A stretch of 64,000 bases of DNA from Skermanella sp. TT6. Its GTDB lineage: Bacteria; Pseudomonadota; Alphaproteobacteria; Azospirillales; Azospirillaceae. The translations under genes and the position numbers were made by a program. Under the pieces are notes generated by a model. It was given only the letters and a program-made list of their open reading frames with translations. It was not told the DNA's origin and searched no databases. Positions within the stretch are counted from its first letter, which is position 1. Each line of letters begins with the position of its first letter. Of the stretch, positions 18,447 to 28,800 are shown piece by piece. The stretch is taken from positions 3,197,501 through 3,261,500 of the forward strand of contig NZ_CP067420.1 in assembly GCF_016653635.2 (NCBI RefSeq). Direction: 5' to 3'.

Positions 18447-20021
18447 ATGGGTGCGACCGCGCTTGGCCCGCATGCACAGGGCGCGCAGACACAGGATACG
18501 CGTCCGCCGACCTTGGAGATGCGCGGCATCTCCAAGACCTTTCCCGGCACCAAGGCGCTGAGCAACGTGGCCCTGAAGGCCTGGGGCGGCGAGATCCTGT
18601 CCCTGATGGGCGAGAACGGCGCGGGCAAGAGCACCCTGATGAAGGTGCTGTCCGGCGCCTACCAGGCCGACCCCGGCGGCCAGATCCTGATCGACGGCCA
18701 GGCGATCGACATCAGCAACCCGCATGTGGCGCGCGAGCACGGAATCGCGATCATCTATCAGGAGCTCAGCCTGCTGCCGAACCTGAACGTCGCGGAGAAC
18801 ATCTTCTTCGGCCGCGAGCCGTCCAGGCGCGGCCTGATCGACCGGCGCGGCATGAAGGAGAGCTGCCGCGACGTGCTGAAGCGGCTGGGCGCCACCTTCG
18901 GCCCCGAGACGGTCGTGGCGACCCTGTCGATTGCCGAGCGCCAGCTGGTCGAGATCGCCCGCGCGCTCCATTCCAAGTCCAAGATCCTGGTGATGGACGA
19001 GCCGACGACCACCCTGTCGTCGCGCGAGACCGACCGGCTGTTCGCCCTGATGCGCCAGCTGCGCGACGACGGGTTGGCGATCATCTATATCAGCCACCGC
19101 ATGGCCGAGGTCTACGAGCTGTCCGACCGGGTGTCGGTACTGCGCGACGGGAGCTATGTCGGCACGCTGGAGAAGGACGACATCTCCGCCGACAAGCTGG
19201 TCAAGATGATGGTCGGCCGCGACCTGAGCAGCTTCTACAAGCACGACCACGTCGCCAAGGCCGGCCGCGCCCGGGGCCAGCCGATGCTGGCGGTGGAAGG
19301 GATCACCGACGGCGGCAGGCGAGTCCATCCCGCCAGCTTCACGCTCTACGCCGGAGAGGTGCTGGGCCTGGCGGGGCTGGTGGGATCCGGCCGGACAGAG
19401 CTGGCCCGGCTGATCTACGGCGCCGATCCCAGGACCGCCGGCATCGTCAGGATCGACGGCAAGGAGGTGAACATCCGGACTCCGAAGGACGCCATCGACG
19501 CCGGCCTGACCTACCTGACCGAGGACCGCAAGCACCAGGGCCTGTTCCTGGACATGTCGGTCAAGGACAACATCAATTTCAGCGTGATCGGCCGCGACGC
19601 CTTCGGCGGCGGGGTGCTCAACCGCCGCAAGGCGGTGGACCGGGCGAAAAGTTCCATCGCCGAGCTCAAGATCCGCGTCGCCAGCGCGGCGGTCGGCGTC
19701 GGCACCCTGTCCGGCGGCAACCAGCAGAAGGTCCTGCTGTCGCGCTGGCTGGAATCCAAGCCGCGCGTGATGATCCTCGACGAGCCCACGCGCGGCGTCG
19801 ACATCGGCGCCAAGGCCGAGATCTACCGCATCATCGACCAGCTCGCCCAGAGCGGCGTCGCGGTCCTGGTGATCTCCAGCGAACTGCCGGAGATCATGGG
19901 CATCTGCGACCGGATCCTGGTGATGCGCGAAGGACATATCGAGGGGCAGGTCGGCGGCGCCGACGGCCCTCCCGTCACCCAGGAAGCCATCATGGCGCTG
20001 GCCACCGGCGTCCAGCTCTGA
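18447..20021 (+). CDS. sugar ABC transporter ATP-binding protein (CUT2 type)
   Basis: The 524-residue protein carries two fused ATPase domains as in RbsA/FrcA. The first has Walker A GENGAGKS, a degenerate signature ([16 protein letters not shown]) and Walker [10 protein letters not shown]. The second has a diverged P-loop region ([12 protein letters not shown]) with an intact LSGGNQQK signature and Walker [11 protein letters not shown]. This is the energising subunit of a monosaccharide importer at the inner membrane. The ATG at 18447 follows CCGGAGGG. The permease and binding-protein genes follow at 49 and 64 bases, and the ROK repressor precedes it. The gene order and the sugar kinase downstream suggest fructose or a related hexose; the substrate is not proven by sequence. 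Confidence 0.93.
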   Translation: MGATALGPHAQGAQTQDTRPPTLEMRGISKTFPGTKALSNVALKAWGGEILSLMGENGAGKSTLMKVLSGAYQADPGGQILIDGQAIDISNPHVAREHGIAIIYQELSLLPNLNVAENIFFGREPSRRGLIDRRGMKESCRDVLKRLGATFGPETVVATLSIAERQLVEIARALHSKSKILVMDEPTTTLSSRETDRLFALMRQLRDDGLAIIYISHRMAEVYELSDRVSVLRDGSYVGTLEKDDISADKLVKMMVGRDLSSFYKHDHVAKAGRARGQPMLAVEGITDGGRRVHPASFTLYAGEVLGLAGLVGSGRTELARLIYGADPRTAGIVRIDGKEVNIRTPKDAIDAGLTYLTEDRKHQGLFLDMSVKDNINFSVIGRDAFGGGVLNRRKAVDRAKSSIAELKIRVASAAVGVGTLSGGNQQKVLLSRWLESKPRVMILDEPTRGVDIGAKAEIYRIIDQLAQSGVAVLVISSELPEIMGICDRILVMREGHIEGQVGGADGPPVTQEAIMALATGVQL

Positions 20022-20070
20022 GCGCACCGGCAGAACGCCGGCCTAGAAAAACCCAGGAGGAAGTCTTCCC

Positions 20071-21087
20071 ATGTGTTCGATGAAGACGATGGGCGCCGAC
20101 ACCCAGATCGCCGAGCAGAAGTCGGCCGCGGCGGCAGCCCGCAAGCAGAACCTGCACACCATCATCCAGGTCGTCGGCATGCTGCCGGTGCTGATCCTGA
20201 TCTGCATCGGGTTCGAGTTCGCCACGGGCAAGTTCCTGAACGCCCGGAACATCTCGATCGTCATGCAGCAGGCGTCGATCAACATCGTGCTGGCGACCGG
20301 CCTGACCTTCGTCATCCTGACCGGCGGCATCGACCTGGCGGTCGGCGCGGTGCTGGCGGTGTCCGCCGTCACCGCCGTCTCCATGACGCTGACCGGCATG
20401 CCCGACCTGGCGATCCCGCTGGCGCTGCTGGTCGGCCTGTCGCTGGGCGCGGTCAACGGCTGCCTGATCGCCTTCTTCCGCCTGCCCGCCTTCATCGTGA
20501 CGCTGGGCGCGATGACCGCGGTCCGCGGCCTGTCCCGGCTGGCGGCCAACGACACCACCGTGTTCAACGCCAACCTGCCCTTCGCCTGGATCGGCAACAG
20601 CCAGCTGTTCGGCGTGCCCTGGATGGTCGTCATCGCCCTGGCGGTGGTCGCGATCAGCTGGTTCATCCTGCGCCGCACCGTGCTGGGCGTCTGGATCTAC
20701 GGCGTCGGCGGCAACCCGGACGCGGCCCGGCTGTCGGGCATCAAGGTCTGGGCGGTGCTGCTCTTCGTCTATGCCATGTCGGGCATGCTGGCGGGCCTCG
20801 CCGGCGTCATGTCCGCCGCCCGCACCCTGTCGGCCAACGGCGCGCAGCTCGGCATGGGCTACGAACTGGACGCCATCGCCGCGGTCATCCTGGGCGGCAC
20901 GAGCTTCGTCGGCGGCATCGGCTCGATCTTCGGCACCCTGGTGGGCGCGCTGATCATCGCGGTGCTGTCCAACGGCCTGATCCTGATGAATGTCAGCGAA
21001 GTCTGGCAGCTCATCATCAAGGGACTGGTCATCGTCGGCGCGGTCGCGCTGGACCGGTACCGCAACAAGGGGAGCGCCCGCACCTGA
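20071..21087 (+). CDS. sugar ABC transporter permease (CUT2 type)
   Basis: The 338-residue integral membrane protein has about ten hydrophobic segments and conserved BPD_transp_2 stretches: GLTFVILTGGIDLAVGA, LPAFIVTLGAMTAVRGL and AVILGGTSFVGGIGSIFGT. These include the EAA-like loop that docks to the ATPase. It forms the channel, probably as a homodimer, for the sugar delivered by the binding protein encoded next door. The ATG at 20071 has an AGGAGG upstream (about 20056). A short soluble N-terminus of about 30 residues precedes the first membrane segment. Co-transcription with the flanking transporter genes is very likely. Confidence 0.93.
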   Translation: MCSMKTMGADTQIAEQKSAAAAARKQNLHTIIQVVGMLPVLILICIGFEFATGKFLNARNISIVMQQASINIVLATGLTFVILTGGIDLAVGAVLAVSAVTAVSMTLTGMPDLAIPLALLVGLSLGAVNGCLIAFFRLPAFIVTLGAMTAVRGLSRLAANDTTVFNANLPFAWIGNSQLFGVPWMVVIALAVVAISWFILRRTVLGVWIYGVGGNPDAARLSGIKVWAVLLFVYAMSGMLAGLAGVMSAARTLSANGAQLGMGYELDAIAAVILGGTSFVGGIGSIFGTLVGALIIAVLSNGLILMNVSEVWQLIIKGLVIVGAVALDRYRNKGSART

Positions 21088-21151
21088 CACCCGCCTGAGC
21101 CCCAGTCACGCCCAACCGCAACCACACAGTTCCCGAACCGGAGGAAACACC

Positions 21152-22099
21152 ATGATCAAGAAGTCATCCCTGCTCGCCGCCACCGCCCTGTTCGCCCTGA
21201 CCGCCGCCGCCGCGGCGCCGGCCTCGGCCGCCGAACTGAAGTCGGTAGGCATCACCGTCGGCAGCCTGGGCAACCCGTTCTTCGTCCAGATCGCCAAGGG
21301 CGCCGAGGCGAAGGCCAAGGAAATCGGCGGCCCGGACACCAACGTGACGGTCGTCTCGTCCGACTACGACCTGAACAAGCAATCGACCCAGATCGACAAC
21401 TTCATCGCGTCGGGCGTCGACATGGTCCTGGTCAACGCCGCCGACCCGGTCGCGATCGAGCCGGCCATGGTCCGCCTGAAGGCGGCCGGCATCGTCGCGG
21501 TCGCGGTGGACGTCAGCGCCAAGGGTGCCGCCGCCACAGTCACCACCGACAACATCGAGGCCGGCGTGAAGGCCTGCGAGTACATCGCGCAGAAGCTGGA
21601 GGGCAAGGGCAACGTGGTGATCATGAACGGCCCGCCGGTCTCAGCCGTCATCGACCGGGTCAACGGCTGCAAGGAAGCCCTGGGCAAGTCGCCCGACATC
21701 AAGATCCTGTCGGACAACCAGAACGGCAAGGGCTCCCGCGAGGGCGGGCTTGAGATCATGATCGGCCTGCTGACCGCCTTCCCCGACATCGACGCGGTCT
21801 TCGCGATCAACGACCCCCAGGCGATCGGCGCCGACCTGGCGGCCAAGCAGCTCAACCGCACCGACCTGATCATCACCTCGGTCGACGGCGCGCCGGACAT
21901 CGAGGGTGCCCTGAAGCAGGAAGGCAGCCTGATTCAGGCGTCTTCGGCCCAGGACCCCTACGCGATGGCCCAGAAGGCGGTCGAGGTCGGCAACGAGATC
22001 CTTCAGGGCAAGCAGCCGGCCCAGGCCACCACGCTGATCCCGGCGGAGCTGATCACCCGCGAGAATGTCGGCCAGTACAAGGGCTGGACGTCGAAGTAA
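21152..22099 (+). CDS. periplasmic sugar-binding protein of the CUT2 ABC transporter
   Basis: The 315-residue precursor begins with a clear Sec signal peptide (KKSSLLAATALFALTAAAAA, cleavage near ASAAE). It then has the periplasmic-binding-protein type 1 fold: GITVGSLGNPFFVQIAKG, SSDYDLNKQSTQIDNFIASG and FAINDPQAIGA. Such proteins capture ribose, fructose, xylose or similar sugars and present them to the permease. The sequence style is closest to fructose/ribose binders, and the neighbouring PfkB kinase and Entner-Doudoroff genes favour a hexose. The ATG at 21152 follows GGAGGAAACACC. A rho-independent terminator lies 31 bases after the stop, which would boost this protein's level relative to the genes behind it. 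Confidence 0.92.
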   Translation: MIKKSSLLAATALFALTAAAAAPASAAELKSVGITVGSLGNPFFVQIAKGAEAKAKEIGGPDTNVTVVSSDYDLNKQSTQIDNFIASGVDMVLVNAADPVAIEPAMVRLKAAGIVAVAVDVSAKGAAATVTTDNIEAGVKACEYIAQKLEGKGNVVIMNGPPVSAVIDRVNGCKEALGKSPDIKILSDNQNGKGSREGGLEIMIGLLTAFPDIDAVFAINDPQAIGADLAAKQLNRTDLIITSVDGAPDIEGALKQEGSLIQASSAQDPYAMAQKAVEVGNEILQGKQPAQATTLIPAELITRENVGQYKGWTSK

Positions 22100-22130
22100 G
22101 CGGGCAGCCAAGGGCTTGCCGCGAAACTCT

Positions 22131-22174
22131 CCCCGCGCCGTCCGCCATCCTCCTCGTGCGGCGCGGGGCTTTTT
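22131..22174 (+). terminator. rho-independent terminator between binding protein and sugar kinase
   Basis: CCCCGCGCCG at 22131-22140 pairs perfectly with CGGCGCGGGG at 22159-22168, and is followed by a C and five Ts. It separates the transporter operon from the kinase-zwf-edd-eda genes and may act as a partial terminator within one long transcript. Confidence 0.85.
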
Positions 22175-22222
22175 CCTCACGATCAGTTTCTTCATCGTCA
22201 ACGTCCAGTCGAAGAGGTCCAC

Positions 22223-23182
22223 ATGGCAGACGCGATCTGCATGGGCGAGCTGTTGATCGATTTCGTCCCCGTCACCACGGGCACCGATCTGCTGACGGCC
22301 ACCGCGTTCCAGAAGGCTCCCGGCGGCGCCCCCGCCAACGTCGCGGTGGGCCTCTCCCGGCTGGGAACCAGCAGCGCGCTGATGGGACGGGCCAGCGAGG
22401 ACGGCTTCGGCCGCTTCCTGATCAAGACCCTGGAGGACTCCGGCGTCGACGTCAGCCTGATGCGCCGCTCGCGCCGGACCCGCACGCCGCTGGCCTTCGT
22501 GTCCCTGGCGGAGGACGCCGAGCGCGAATTCCTGTTCTACGGCGACCCCAGCGCCGGCTTCTGCCCCGAGGACGTCGATTTCTCCGCGATCGCCAAGGCG
22601 AAGCTGGTCCATTTCGGCTCGATCGGGCTGATCCCGGAGGCATCCTGCACCGCCACCCTCCAGGCGGTCGACGCCGCTCGGGGCCAAGGGCTGCACGTGT
22701 CGTTCGACGCCAACCTGCGGCTCGACCTGTGGCCGACCGCGGACAGTGCCCGGGAAGCCATCCGCGAGGGCATCGAGCGGGCGACCATCGTCAAGCTGAG
22801 CGACGACGAGCTGGACTTCCTGACCGGGGCGACGGACCCGGTCGAGGGGGCCCGCAGCCTGATGCACGCCGGGACGGCCCTGATGGTGGTGACGCACGGC
22901 CGCCATGGCTGTACCTTCGTGACGCGGGAGGTCGCGGGCAAGGTTTCCAGCTTCAAGGTCGATCCCGTGGACACCACCGGAGCGGGCGATGCTTTCATGG
23001 CCGGCCTTCTGACCGGATTGCTCGAACATCCGAACGCACCCCTGACATCGGACCTGCTCCATGCCATGTGCCTTTTCGCGAACGCCGCGGGTGCCCTGGC
23101 GACGACGCAGCGAGGCGGGATCCCCGGGCTGCCGCACCGGGCGGACGTGACGGCGCTGGTCGGCAAGGATCCGGCCGGCTAA
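22223..23182 (+). CDS. PfkB-family carbohydrate kinase, probable fructokinase
   Basis: The 319-residue cytosolic kinase has both PfkB signatures: GGAPANVAVGLSRLG near residues 34-48, and the anion-hole/catalytic DTTGAGDAFMAGLL near 253-266, whose second aspartate is the base. FDANLRLDLWP and KLSDDELDFL are typical of bacterial fructokinases and 2-keto-3-deoxygluconate kinases. Its place between a hexose-type transporter and zwf argues for fructokinase giving fructose 6-phosphate, which would reach the Entner-Doudoroff route via phosphoglucose isomerase encoded elsewhere. The ATG at 22223 is preceded by AAGAGGTCCAC. The terminator in front of it suggests a weaker or separately driven transcript. 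A 2-keto-3-deoxygluconate kinase remains possible. Confidence 0.87.
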   Translation: MADAICMGELLIDFVPVTTGTDLLTATAFQKAPGGAPANVAVGLSRLGTSSALMGRASEDGFGRFLIKTLEDSGVDVSLMRRSRRTRTPLAFVSLAEDAEREFLFYGDPSAGFCPEDVDFSAIAKAKLVHFGSIGLIPEASCTATLQAVDAARGQGLHVSFDANLRLDLWPTADSAREAIREGIERATIVKLSDDELDFLTGATDPVEGARSLMHAGTALMVVTHGRHGCTFVTREVAGKVSSFKVDPVDTTGAGDAFMAGLLTGLLEHPNAPLTSDLLHAMCLFANAAGALATTQRGGIPGLPHRADVTALVGKDPAG

Positions 23183-23221
23183 CCCCCGTCCATCAGGATT
23201 GACAAGCAAGGAGGCTGAAGG

Positions 23222-24721
23222 ATGACTGCACACACGGCTCCGGTCGAAACCTTCGATTACCTCGTGTTCGGCGGGACCGGCGACCTGGCGCTCCGAAAGC
23301 TCCTGCCAGCCCTCTACCTGCGCGACAAGGCCGGCCAGATCACCGCGGAAAGCCGGGTCATGGCGATCTCCCGCAGCCAGCTCGACCTGGCCGAATACAA
23401 GGCCAAGGCCGAGGAAGCCCTGCGGCGCCACCTGCATGTGGACGAGTTCGACGAGGCGACTTGGGAGCGGTTCGGCGCGCGGCTGGACTATGTCGCCGCC
23501 GACGCGACCTCGACCCATGGGTGGGACGAGCTCCAGACACACCTGAGCGGGCGGGACGACGTCGTCCGGGTCTTCTACCTGGCGACCTCGCCGGAGCTTT
23601 TCGGCCCGATATCCGAACGGCTCCAGGCCTTCGGCCTGGTCACCGAGAAATCCCGCGTCGTGCTGGAGAAGCCGATCGGCCGCGACCTGGAATCCGCGAA
23701 GCGGATCAACGACGAGGTGGGAAGCGTCTTCGCCGAGGAGCAGATCTACCGGATCGACCATTATCTGGGCAAGGAGACGGTCCAGAACCTGCTGGCGCTG
23801 CGCTTCGCCAATTCCCTGTTCGAGCCGGTTTGGGACGCGGGCCATGTGGACCACGTCCAGATCACCGTGGCCGAGACCGTCGGCGTCGAGGGGCGCGGCG
23901 GCTACTACGACAATTCGGGCGCGCTCCGCGACATGGTGCAGAACCACCTGATGCAGCTGCTCTGCCTGGTGGGCATGGAGCCGCCGGTCTCGCTCGACCA
24001 GGAGGCCGTGCGCGACGAGAAGATCAAGGTGCTCCGGTCGCTCAAGCCCATCGGGGTCGAGAACATCGCGGCCTGCACGGTGCGCGGCCAGTATCGCGCC
24101 GGCGCGGTCAACGGGGCGGCGGTCGGTTCCTATGCCGAGGAGGCCGGCGCCTCGTCCGGCGGCAAGCCCAGCAACACGGAGACCTTCGTGGCCCTGAAGG
24201 TCGAGATCGAGAACTGGCGCTGGTCGGGCGTACCGTTCTACCTGCGCACCGGCAAGCGCATGCCGGCCAAGGTATCGGAGATCGTCATCCAGTTCCGCCA
24301 AGTGCCGCACTCGATCTTCCCGCGGGGTGCCGGGGAGATCACGCCGAACCTGCTGGTCGTCCGGCTTCAGCCGGACGAGAGCATCCGGCTGAACCTGATG
24401 GCCAAGGACCCCGGCCCCGGCGGCATGCGCCTGCGCGAGGCGTCGCTGAACCTGAGCTTCGCCGAGACGTTCAAGAGCCGGTTCCCCGACGCCTACGAGC
24501 GGCTGCTGATGGACGTGGTCCGGGGCAACCCGACGCTGTTCATGCGCCGCGACGAGGTGGAGGCGGCCTGGCGCTGGACCGAAAGCATCCTGGATGCCTG
24601 GGCCGCGCGCGGGGATACCGTCAAGCCCTACATCGCGGGCACCTGGGGTCCCTCCCAGTCCGTTGCCCTGATCGAACGCGACGGCCGGACCTGGCACGAT
24701 GACGCCATGACCGCCGGCTGA
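23222..24721 (+). CDS. zwf: glucose-6-phosphate 1-dehydrogenase
   Basis: Zwf oxidises glucose 6-phosphate to 6-phosphogluconolactone with NADP+ or NAD+. The 499-residue length is normal. The nucleotide-binding [15 protein letters not shown] lies near the N-terminus, the active-site RIDHYLGKE near residues 177-185, and the substrate segment YLRTGKRMP follows. AGGAGGCTGAAGG precedes the ATG at 23222. It sits between the sugar kinase and edd, 17 bases before edd, in a clear Entner-Doudoroff operon. The lactonase gene pgl, often found between zwf and edd, is missing here. Confidence 0.97.
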   Translation: MTAHTAPVETFDYLVFGGTGDLALRKLLPALYLRDKAGQITAESRVMAISRSQLDLAEYKAKAEEALRRHLHVDEFDEATWERFGARLDYVAADATSTHGWDELQTHLSGRDDVVRVFYLATSPELFGPISERLQAFGLVTEKSRVVLEKPIGRDLESAKRINDEVGSVFAEEQIYRIDHYLGKETVQNLLALRFANSLFEPVWDAGHVDHVQITVAETVGVEGRGGYYDNSGALRDMVQNHLMQLLCLVGMEPPVSLDQEAVRDEKIKVLRSLKPIGVENIAACTVRGQYRAGAVNGAAVGSYAEEAGASSGGKPSNTETFVALKVEIENWRWSGVPFYLRTGKRMPAKVSEIVIQFRQVPHSIFPRGAGEITPNLLVVRLQPDESIRLNLMAKDPGPGGMRLREASLNLSFAETFKSRFPDAYERLLMDVVRGNPTLFMRRDEVEAAWRWTESILDAWAARGDTVKPYIAGTWGPSQSVALIERDGRTWHDDAMTAG

Positions 24722-24738
24722 GCCGAAGGAGAGACGAG

Positions 24739-26565
24739 ATGGAGCTGAACCAGACCATCGCCCGCGTCACCGACCGCCTGATCGAGCGCAGCGCCGACCG
24801 GCGGGCGGCCTATCTCGCCCGGATCCGAGCCGCGGCCGACAAGGGGCCGACCCGGTCGCGGCTGTCGTGCAGCAACCTGGCGCACGGCTTCGCCGCCTGC
24901 GCCCCGTCCGAGAAGCAGGACCTGGCGGAGACGGCCAAGCCGGACATCGCCATCGTCTCCGCCTACAACGACATGCTGTCGGCGCACCAGCCGCTGGAGA
25001 CATTCCCCGCCATCATCAAGCGCGCGGTCCACGAGAACGGCGGCGTCGCCCAGTTCGCCGGAGGGGTGCCGGCCATGTGCGACGGGGTGACCCAGGGCAA
25101 CGCCGGGATGGAGCTGTCCCTGTTCAGCCGCGACGTGATCGCCATGGCGACCGCGGTGGCCCTGTCCCACGACATGTTCGACGGCGCGCTGATGCTGGGC
25201 GTCTGCGACAAGATCGTGCCGGGCCTGGTGATCGGAGCCCTGTCTTTCGGCCACCTGCCGACCATCATGGTGCCGGCCGGCCCCATGACCTCGGGCCTGC
25301 CCAACGCCGAGAAGTCGCGTATCCGCCAGCTCTACGCCGAGGGGAAGGTCGGCCGCGACGCCCTGCTGGACGCGGAGTCCAAGTCCTACCACGGCCCCGG
25401 CACCTGCACCTTCTACGGCACGGCCAACAGCAACCAGATGCTGATGGAGATCATGGGCCTCCACCTGCCCGGCGCCGCCTTCGTCAATCCCGGCACGCCG
25501 CTGCGCGACGCCCTGACCGCCGCAGCCGGCAAGCGGGTGCTGGAGATCACCGCGCTGGGCAACCAGTACACCCCGGCCGGCGAGGTGGTGGACGAGCGGG
25601 CGGTGGTGAACGGCGTGATCGGGCTGCTCGCCACGGGCGGCTCGACCAACCACACGATCCACCTGATCGCCATGGCCCACGCGGCCGGCATCAAACTCAC
25701 CTGGGAGGATTTCGCCGACCTGTCCGGCGTCGTGCCCCTGCTCGCCAAGGTCTATCCCAACGGCAACGCCGACGTGAACCATTTCCATGCCGCCGGCGGC
25801 ATGGCCTTCGTGATCCGCGAGCTGCTGGACGCCGGCCTGCTGCACGAGGAGGTGCGGACCGTCGCCGGCGACGGCGGCATGCGCCGCTACGCCGAGGAGC
25901 CGACGCTGGAAGGCGAGAAGCTGGCCTGGCGGCCGGGAACCGCCGTGTCGCTGGACGGCAAGGTTCTCGGCACCGTGGAGGCGCCGTTCGCCAAGGACGG
26001 CGGCATCAAGGTGCTGGACGGCAATTTCGGCCGCGCGGTGATCAAGACGTCGGCCGTGAAGCCCGAGCACCGCTTCGTCGAAGCCCCCGCACGCGTCTTC
26101 ACAGACCAGGCCGAGCTCCAGGCCGCCTTCAAGCGCGGCGAGCTCCACCGCGACTTCGTCGCCGTCGTGACCTTCCAGGGTCCCAAGGCCAACGGGATGC
26201 CGGAGCTGCACAAGCTGACCCCGCCCCTGGGCGTGCTCCAGGACCTGGGCTTCAAGGTGGCGCTGGTGACCGACGGCCGGATGTCGGGCGCGTCGGGCAA
26301 GGTGCCGGCCGCGATCCATGTCACCCCGGAAGCGGCGTCGGGCGGCATGATCGCCCGGATCCGCGACGGCGACAGGGTGCGGCTCGACGCGGAGAACGGT
26401 ATCCTCGAAGTCCTGTTGGACGCAGAGGAGTTCGCGGCCCGCGAACCCGCGTCGCCCGACCTGACCGGCAACCGCTTCGGCACCGGCCGCGACCTGTTCG
26501 GCGCTTTCCGCGCCCTGGTCGGCGGCGCCGAGGACGGCGCGTCGGTCTTCACTACCGCAGCATGA
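24739..26565 (+). CDS. edd: phosphogluconate dehydratase
   Basis: Edd dehydrates 6-phosphogluconate to 2-keto-3-deoxy-6-phosphogluconate, the first committed Entner-Doudoroff step. The 608-residue protein belongs to the IlvD/Edd iron-sulfur family. Recognisable stretches are [48 protein letters not shown] and [17 protein letters not shown], with the cluster cysteines in the CDG, VCDK and GTCTFYG segments. The ATG at 24739 follows AAGGAGAGACGAG. The gene is immediately followed by eda (11-base gap) and preceded by zwf, so the three are almost certainly one transcript. The enzyme is cytosolic and expected to be oxygen-sensitive, as is usual for the family. Confidence 0.97.
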   Translation: MELNQTIARVTDRLIERSADRRAAYLARIRAAADKGPTRSRLSCSNLAHGFAACAPSEKQDLAETAKPDIAIVSAYNDMLSAHQPLETFPAIIKRAVHENGGVAQFAGGVPAMCDGVTQGNAGMELSLFSRDVIAMATAVALSHDMFDGALMLGVCDKIVPGLVIGALSFGHLPTIMVPAGPMTSGLPNAEKSRIRQLYAEGKVGRDALLDAESKSYHGPGTCTFYGTANSNQMLMEIMGLHLPGAAFVNPGTPLRDALTAAAGKRVLEITALGNQYTPAGEVVDERAVVNGVIGLLATGGSTNHTIHLIAMAHAAGIKLTWEDFADLSGVVPLLAKVYPNGNADVNHFHAAGGMAFVIRELLDAGLLHEEVRTVAGDGGMRRYAEEPTLEGEKLAWRPGTAVSLDGKVLGTVEAPFAKDGGIKVLDGNFGRAVIKTSAVKPEHRFVEAPARVFTDQAELQAAFKRGELHRDFVAVVTFQGPKANGMPELHKLTPPLGVLQDLGFKVALVTDGRMSGASGKVPAAIHVTPEAASGGMIARIRDGDRVRLDAENGILEVLLDAEEFAAREPASPDLTGNRFGTGRDLFGAFRALVGGAEDGASVFTTAA

Positions 26566-26576
26566 GGAACTGAGTT

Positions 26577-27203
26577 ATGCAGACGATCTCCGCCATCCTG
26601 GCGCTCGGCCCCGTCGTCCCCGTACTGACCATCGACGACGTGGAGACCGCGGTCCCGCTCGCCCGCGCCCTGGCGAAGGGCGGCCTGCCCGCGATCGAGG
26701 TGACCCTGCGCACGGCGGCCTCGCCCGACGCGATCAGGGCCATCGCCGCGGAGGTCCCCGAGGCCACCGTCGGCGCCGGCACGATCCTGACCCCGAAGCA
26801 TTATGAGGCGGCGGTCGATGCCGGCGCGCGCTTCATCGTCAGCCCGGGCTGCACGCCGGACCTGGTCCGGGCCGCGACCGAGTCGGAGGTTCCGTTCCTG
26901 CCGGGTGCGGCGACCGCTTCGGAGGTCATGACGCTGATGGGCGCCAACTTCACGCACATGAAGTTCTTCCCGGCGGGACCCGCCGGCGGCGTCAAGATGC
27001 TGGCGGCCCTGGCGGCCCCCCTGCCCGCCGTGCGCTTCTGCCCGACCGGAGGCGTCACGCTGGAGAACGCGCCCGACTACCTGGCCCTGCCGAACGTCGC
27101 CTGCGTCGGCGGCTCCTGGGTGGCACCGGCGGATGCGGTCAAGGCGCGCGACTGGGGCAGGATCGAGGAACTGGCCCGCGCCGCGGCGGCGTTGCGGAAG
27201 TAA
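26577..27203 (+). CDS. eda: 2-keto-3-deoxy-6-phosphogluconate aldolase
   Basis: Eda cleaves KDPG to pyruvate and glyceraldehyde 3-phosphate, completing the Entner-Doudoroff pathway. The 208-residue protein has the KDPG/KHG aldolase pattern: [10 protein letters not shown], the catalytic glutamate in [15 protein letters not shown], and the Schiff-base lysine in [12 protein letters not shown] near residue 129. PTGGVT forms the phosphate site. The ATG at 26577 follows GAGGAACTGAGTT. It ends the sugar operon. Only 75 bases after its stop the IS66-type element begins, and no terminator is visible before it, so the native 3' end has probably been displaced. Confidence 0.96.
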   Translation: MQTISAILALGPVVPVLTIDDVETAVPLARALAKGGLPAIEVTLRTAASPDAIRAIAAEVPEATVGAGTILTPKHYEAAVDAGARFIVSPGCTPDLVRAATESEVPFLPGAATASEVMTLMGANFTHMKFFPAGPAGGVKMLAALAAPLPAVRFCPTGGVTLENAPDYLALPNVACVGGSWVAPADAVKARDWGRIEELARAAAALRK

Positions 27204-27278
27204 CGATGCCACAGGGAAAGTGTGAGCGGATGGCCCAACCGAAGCAGCGTTTGTAAGGCCGATGCTCTAAGATTGTAA

Positions 27279-27307
27279 GGGAAACCGGGGTCAGACCACC
27301 ATTTCGC
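27279..27307. repeat. left terminal inverted repeat of the IS66-type element
   Basis: A 29-base terminal repeat beginning GGGAAACC, identical to the reverse complement of 28801-28829. Confidence 0.95.
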
Positions 27308-27318
27308 CGGAAGATGGG

Positions 27319-27339
27319 TAATTGCTCACGGGGTTGGCG
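27319..27339. repeat. left copy of the inner 21-bp inverted repeat of the IS66-type element
   Basis: An exact inverted partner lies at 28753-28773. The left copy lies 11 bases inside the terminal repeat and the right copy 27 bases inside, so the subterminal arrangement is asymmetric. It is a candidate internal transposase-binding site. Confidence 0.9.
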
Positions 27340-27381
27340 AAAAGGGTTGCGCTGCGGCCTAGAATATGAGTCCACTTCGGG

Positions 27382-28740
27382 ATGGAGAAACCGCCGCGCT
27401 ATCGCCTGAGTGAGGCTGAGAAGGACGCCCTGCTGGTCGAGCAGGCGGCACTGATCGAGCGTCTGGCGGCGCGGGTCGCCGAACTGGAAGCGCTGGTCGG
27501 GAAGCCGCGGAAGACGTCGGCCAATTCGCACATTCCGCCGTCGCAGGACGGCCCTGGCGGTGCGTCGCGCAAGGCGGACGCCAAGCGCCGGCGCAAGCCG
27601 CGGCCGTCGCGGCCCGGAGTGTCGCGCCCGCTGGCCGACGATCCGGACCGGACCGAGCGCCGCCTAGCCGAGTGCTGTCCGCATTGCGGGACGGCGGTGC
27701 CCGAGGCCGCCCAGCGGTGCCGGCACCGCTACGACCACATCGACCTTCCGGTGATCCGCCCGGTGGTGACGCGGGTCGAGCTGTTCGGCGGCCGGTGCGG
27801 CGATTGCGGGCGGCGCTACCGGGCCGCCCCGCCCGCCGCCATGCCGCCGGGCACCCCTTTCGGGCCGGGCATCCGGGCGCTGCTGGCCTATCTGCACCAC
27901 AGCCATCATGTCGGCTTCGAGCGGCTGTCGCGGATGCTGGAGGAGTTGTTCGGACTGACGATCTCCGAGGGGGCCATCGCCAATGCGTTGCGCCGCATGG
28001 GGGTGGCGTTCGACACGGCCTGCGCGGCGATCAAGGCCAAACTCCTGGGCGCCCCGGTGATCGCCTCGGACGAGACCACGACGCGGGTCAACGGCGTGAC
28101 CCACTGGCAGTGGGTATTCCATTCCGGGCAAGCCGTGCTGCACACCATCGCGCCGGGCCGGGGCCGGGCGGTGCCCGCCGGGATCCTGGGCGGGCATAGG
28201 CCCGAAGTGTGGATCTCCGACCGCTACGCCGGGCAGCAGGAACTGGGACGGGTCCACCAAGTCTGCCTGGCCCACGTTCTCAGGGACGTGCAGTACGCCA
28301 TCGACTGCGGCGACACCGTGGTCGCGCCGAAGATCCGCGATCATCTACGCTGGGCCATCCGCGTCGGCAAACGAAGACCGGGCCTGAAGGACAGTACGCT
28401 GGCCGCCTACGCCGCCAAAGCCGAGCGGGACCTCGATGCCCTGGTCGGCGTCCCCGCCGCCCATCCGGCCGGACGCGAGCTGCAGCGCCTGGTCAAGGCC
28501 TGGCGGGGCAAGTTCTTCGTCTTCCTCGCCGACCGCCGCGTGCCGCCGACCAACAACGGCAGCGAGCAGGAAATCCGCCCGTCCGTGGTCTTCCGCAAGG
28601 TCACCAACGGCTTCCGATCCGACTGGGGACCGGACATCCACGCAGGCTATCGCTCCGTGATCGGAACGGCCCGCCGGCAAGGTCAATCCGCCTGGACCGC
28701 CATCCGCGACCTCATTGGCGGAACCTTCGCCGTCGCCTGA
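27382..28740 (+). CDS. IS66-family transposase (TnpC-like)
   Basis: The 452-residue protein begins with a leucine-zipper-like coiled coil (about 18-40: LVEQAALIERLAARVAELEA) and a basic, serine/proline linker. A zinc-ribbon-like region follows with CCPHCG and CGDCG, then a helix-turn-helix (ISEGAIANALRRMG) and a DDE catalytic core. Candidate catalytic residues are in IASDETTTRV, VWISDRYAG and NNGSEQEIRPS, the last being the typical IS66 glutamate motif. The frame is intact, so the element may still be mobile. Missing tnpA/tnpB helpers place it in the single-gene IS66 subgroup. Confidence 0.95.
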   Translation: MEKPPRYRLSEAEKDALLVEQAALIERLAARVAELEALVGKPRKTSANSHIPPSQDGPGGASRKADAKRRRKPRPSRPGVSRPLADDPDRTERRLAECCPHCGTAVPEAAQRCRHRYDHIDLPVIRPVVTRVELFGGRCGDCGRRYRAAPPAAMPPGTPFGPGIRALLAYLHHSHHVGFERLSRMLEELFGLTISEGAIANALRRMGVAFDTACAAIKAKLLGAPVIASDETTTRVNGVTHWQWVFHSGQAVLHTIAPGRGRAVPAGILGGHRPEVWISDRYAGQQELGRVHQVCLAHVLRDVQYAIDCGDTVVAPKIRDHLRWAIRVGKRRPGLKDSTLAAYAAKAERDLDALVGVPAAHPAGRELQRLVKAWRGKFFVFLADRRVPPTNNGSEQEIRPSVVFRKVTNGFRSDWGPDIHAGYRSVIGTARRQGQSAWTAIRDLIGGTFAVA

Positions 28741-28800
28741 CGGCTCACGATCCGCCAACCCCGTGAGCAATTACGAAGATGGGCATTCGGAAGGCTTTGT

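Noticed and set aside
21641-24697. 1018-codon minus-strand open frame across the binding protein, kinase and zwf
   Set aside because: It covers three well-supported plus-strand genes and has no recognisable domain; an artefact of GC-rich codon use.
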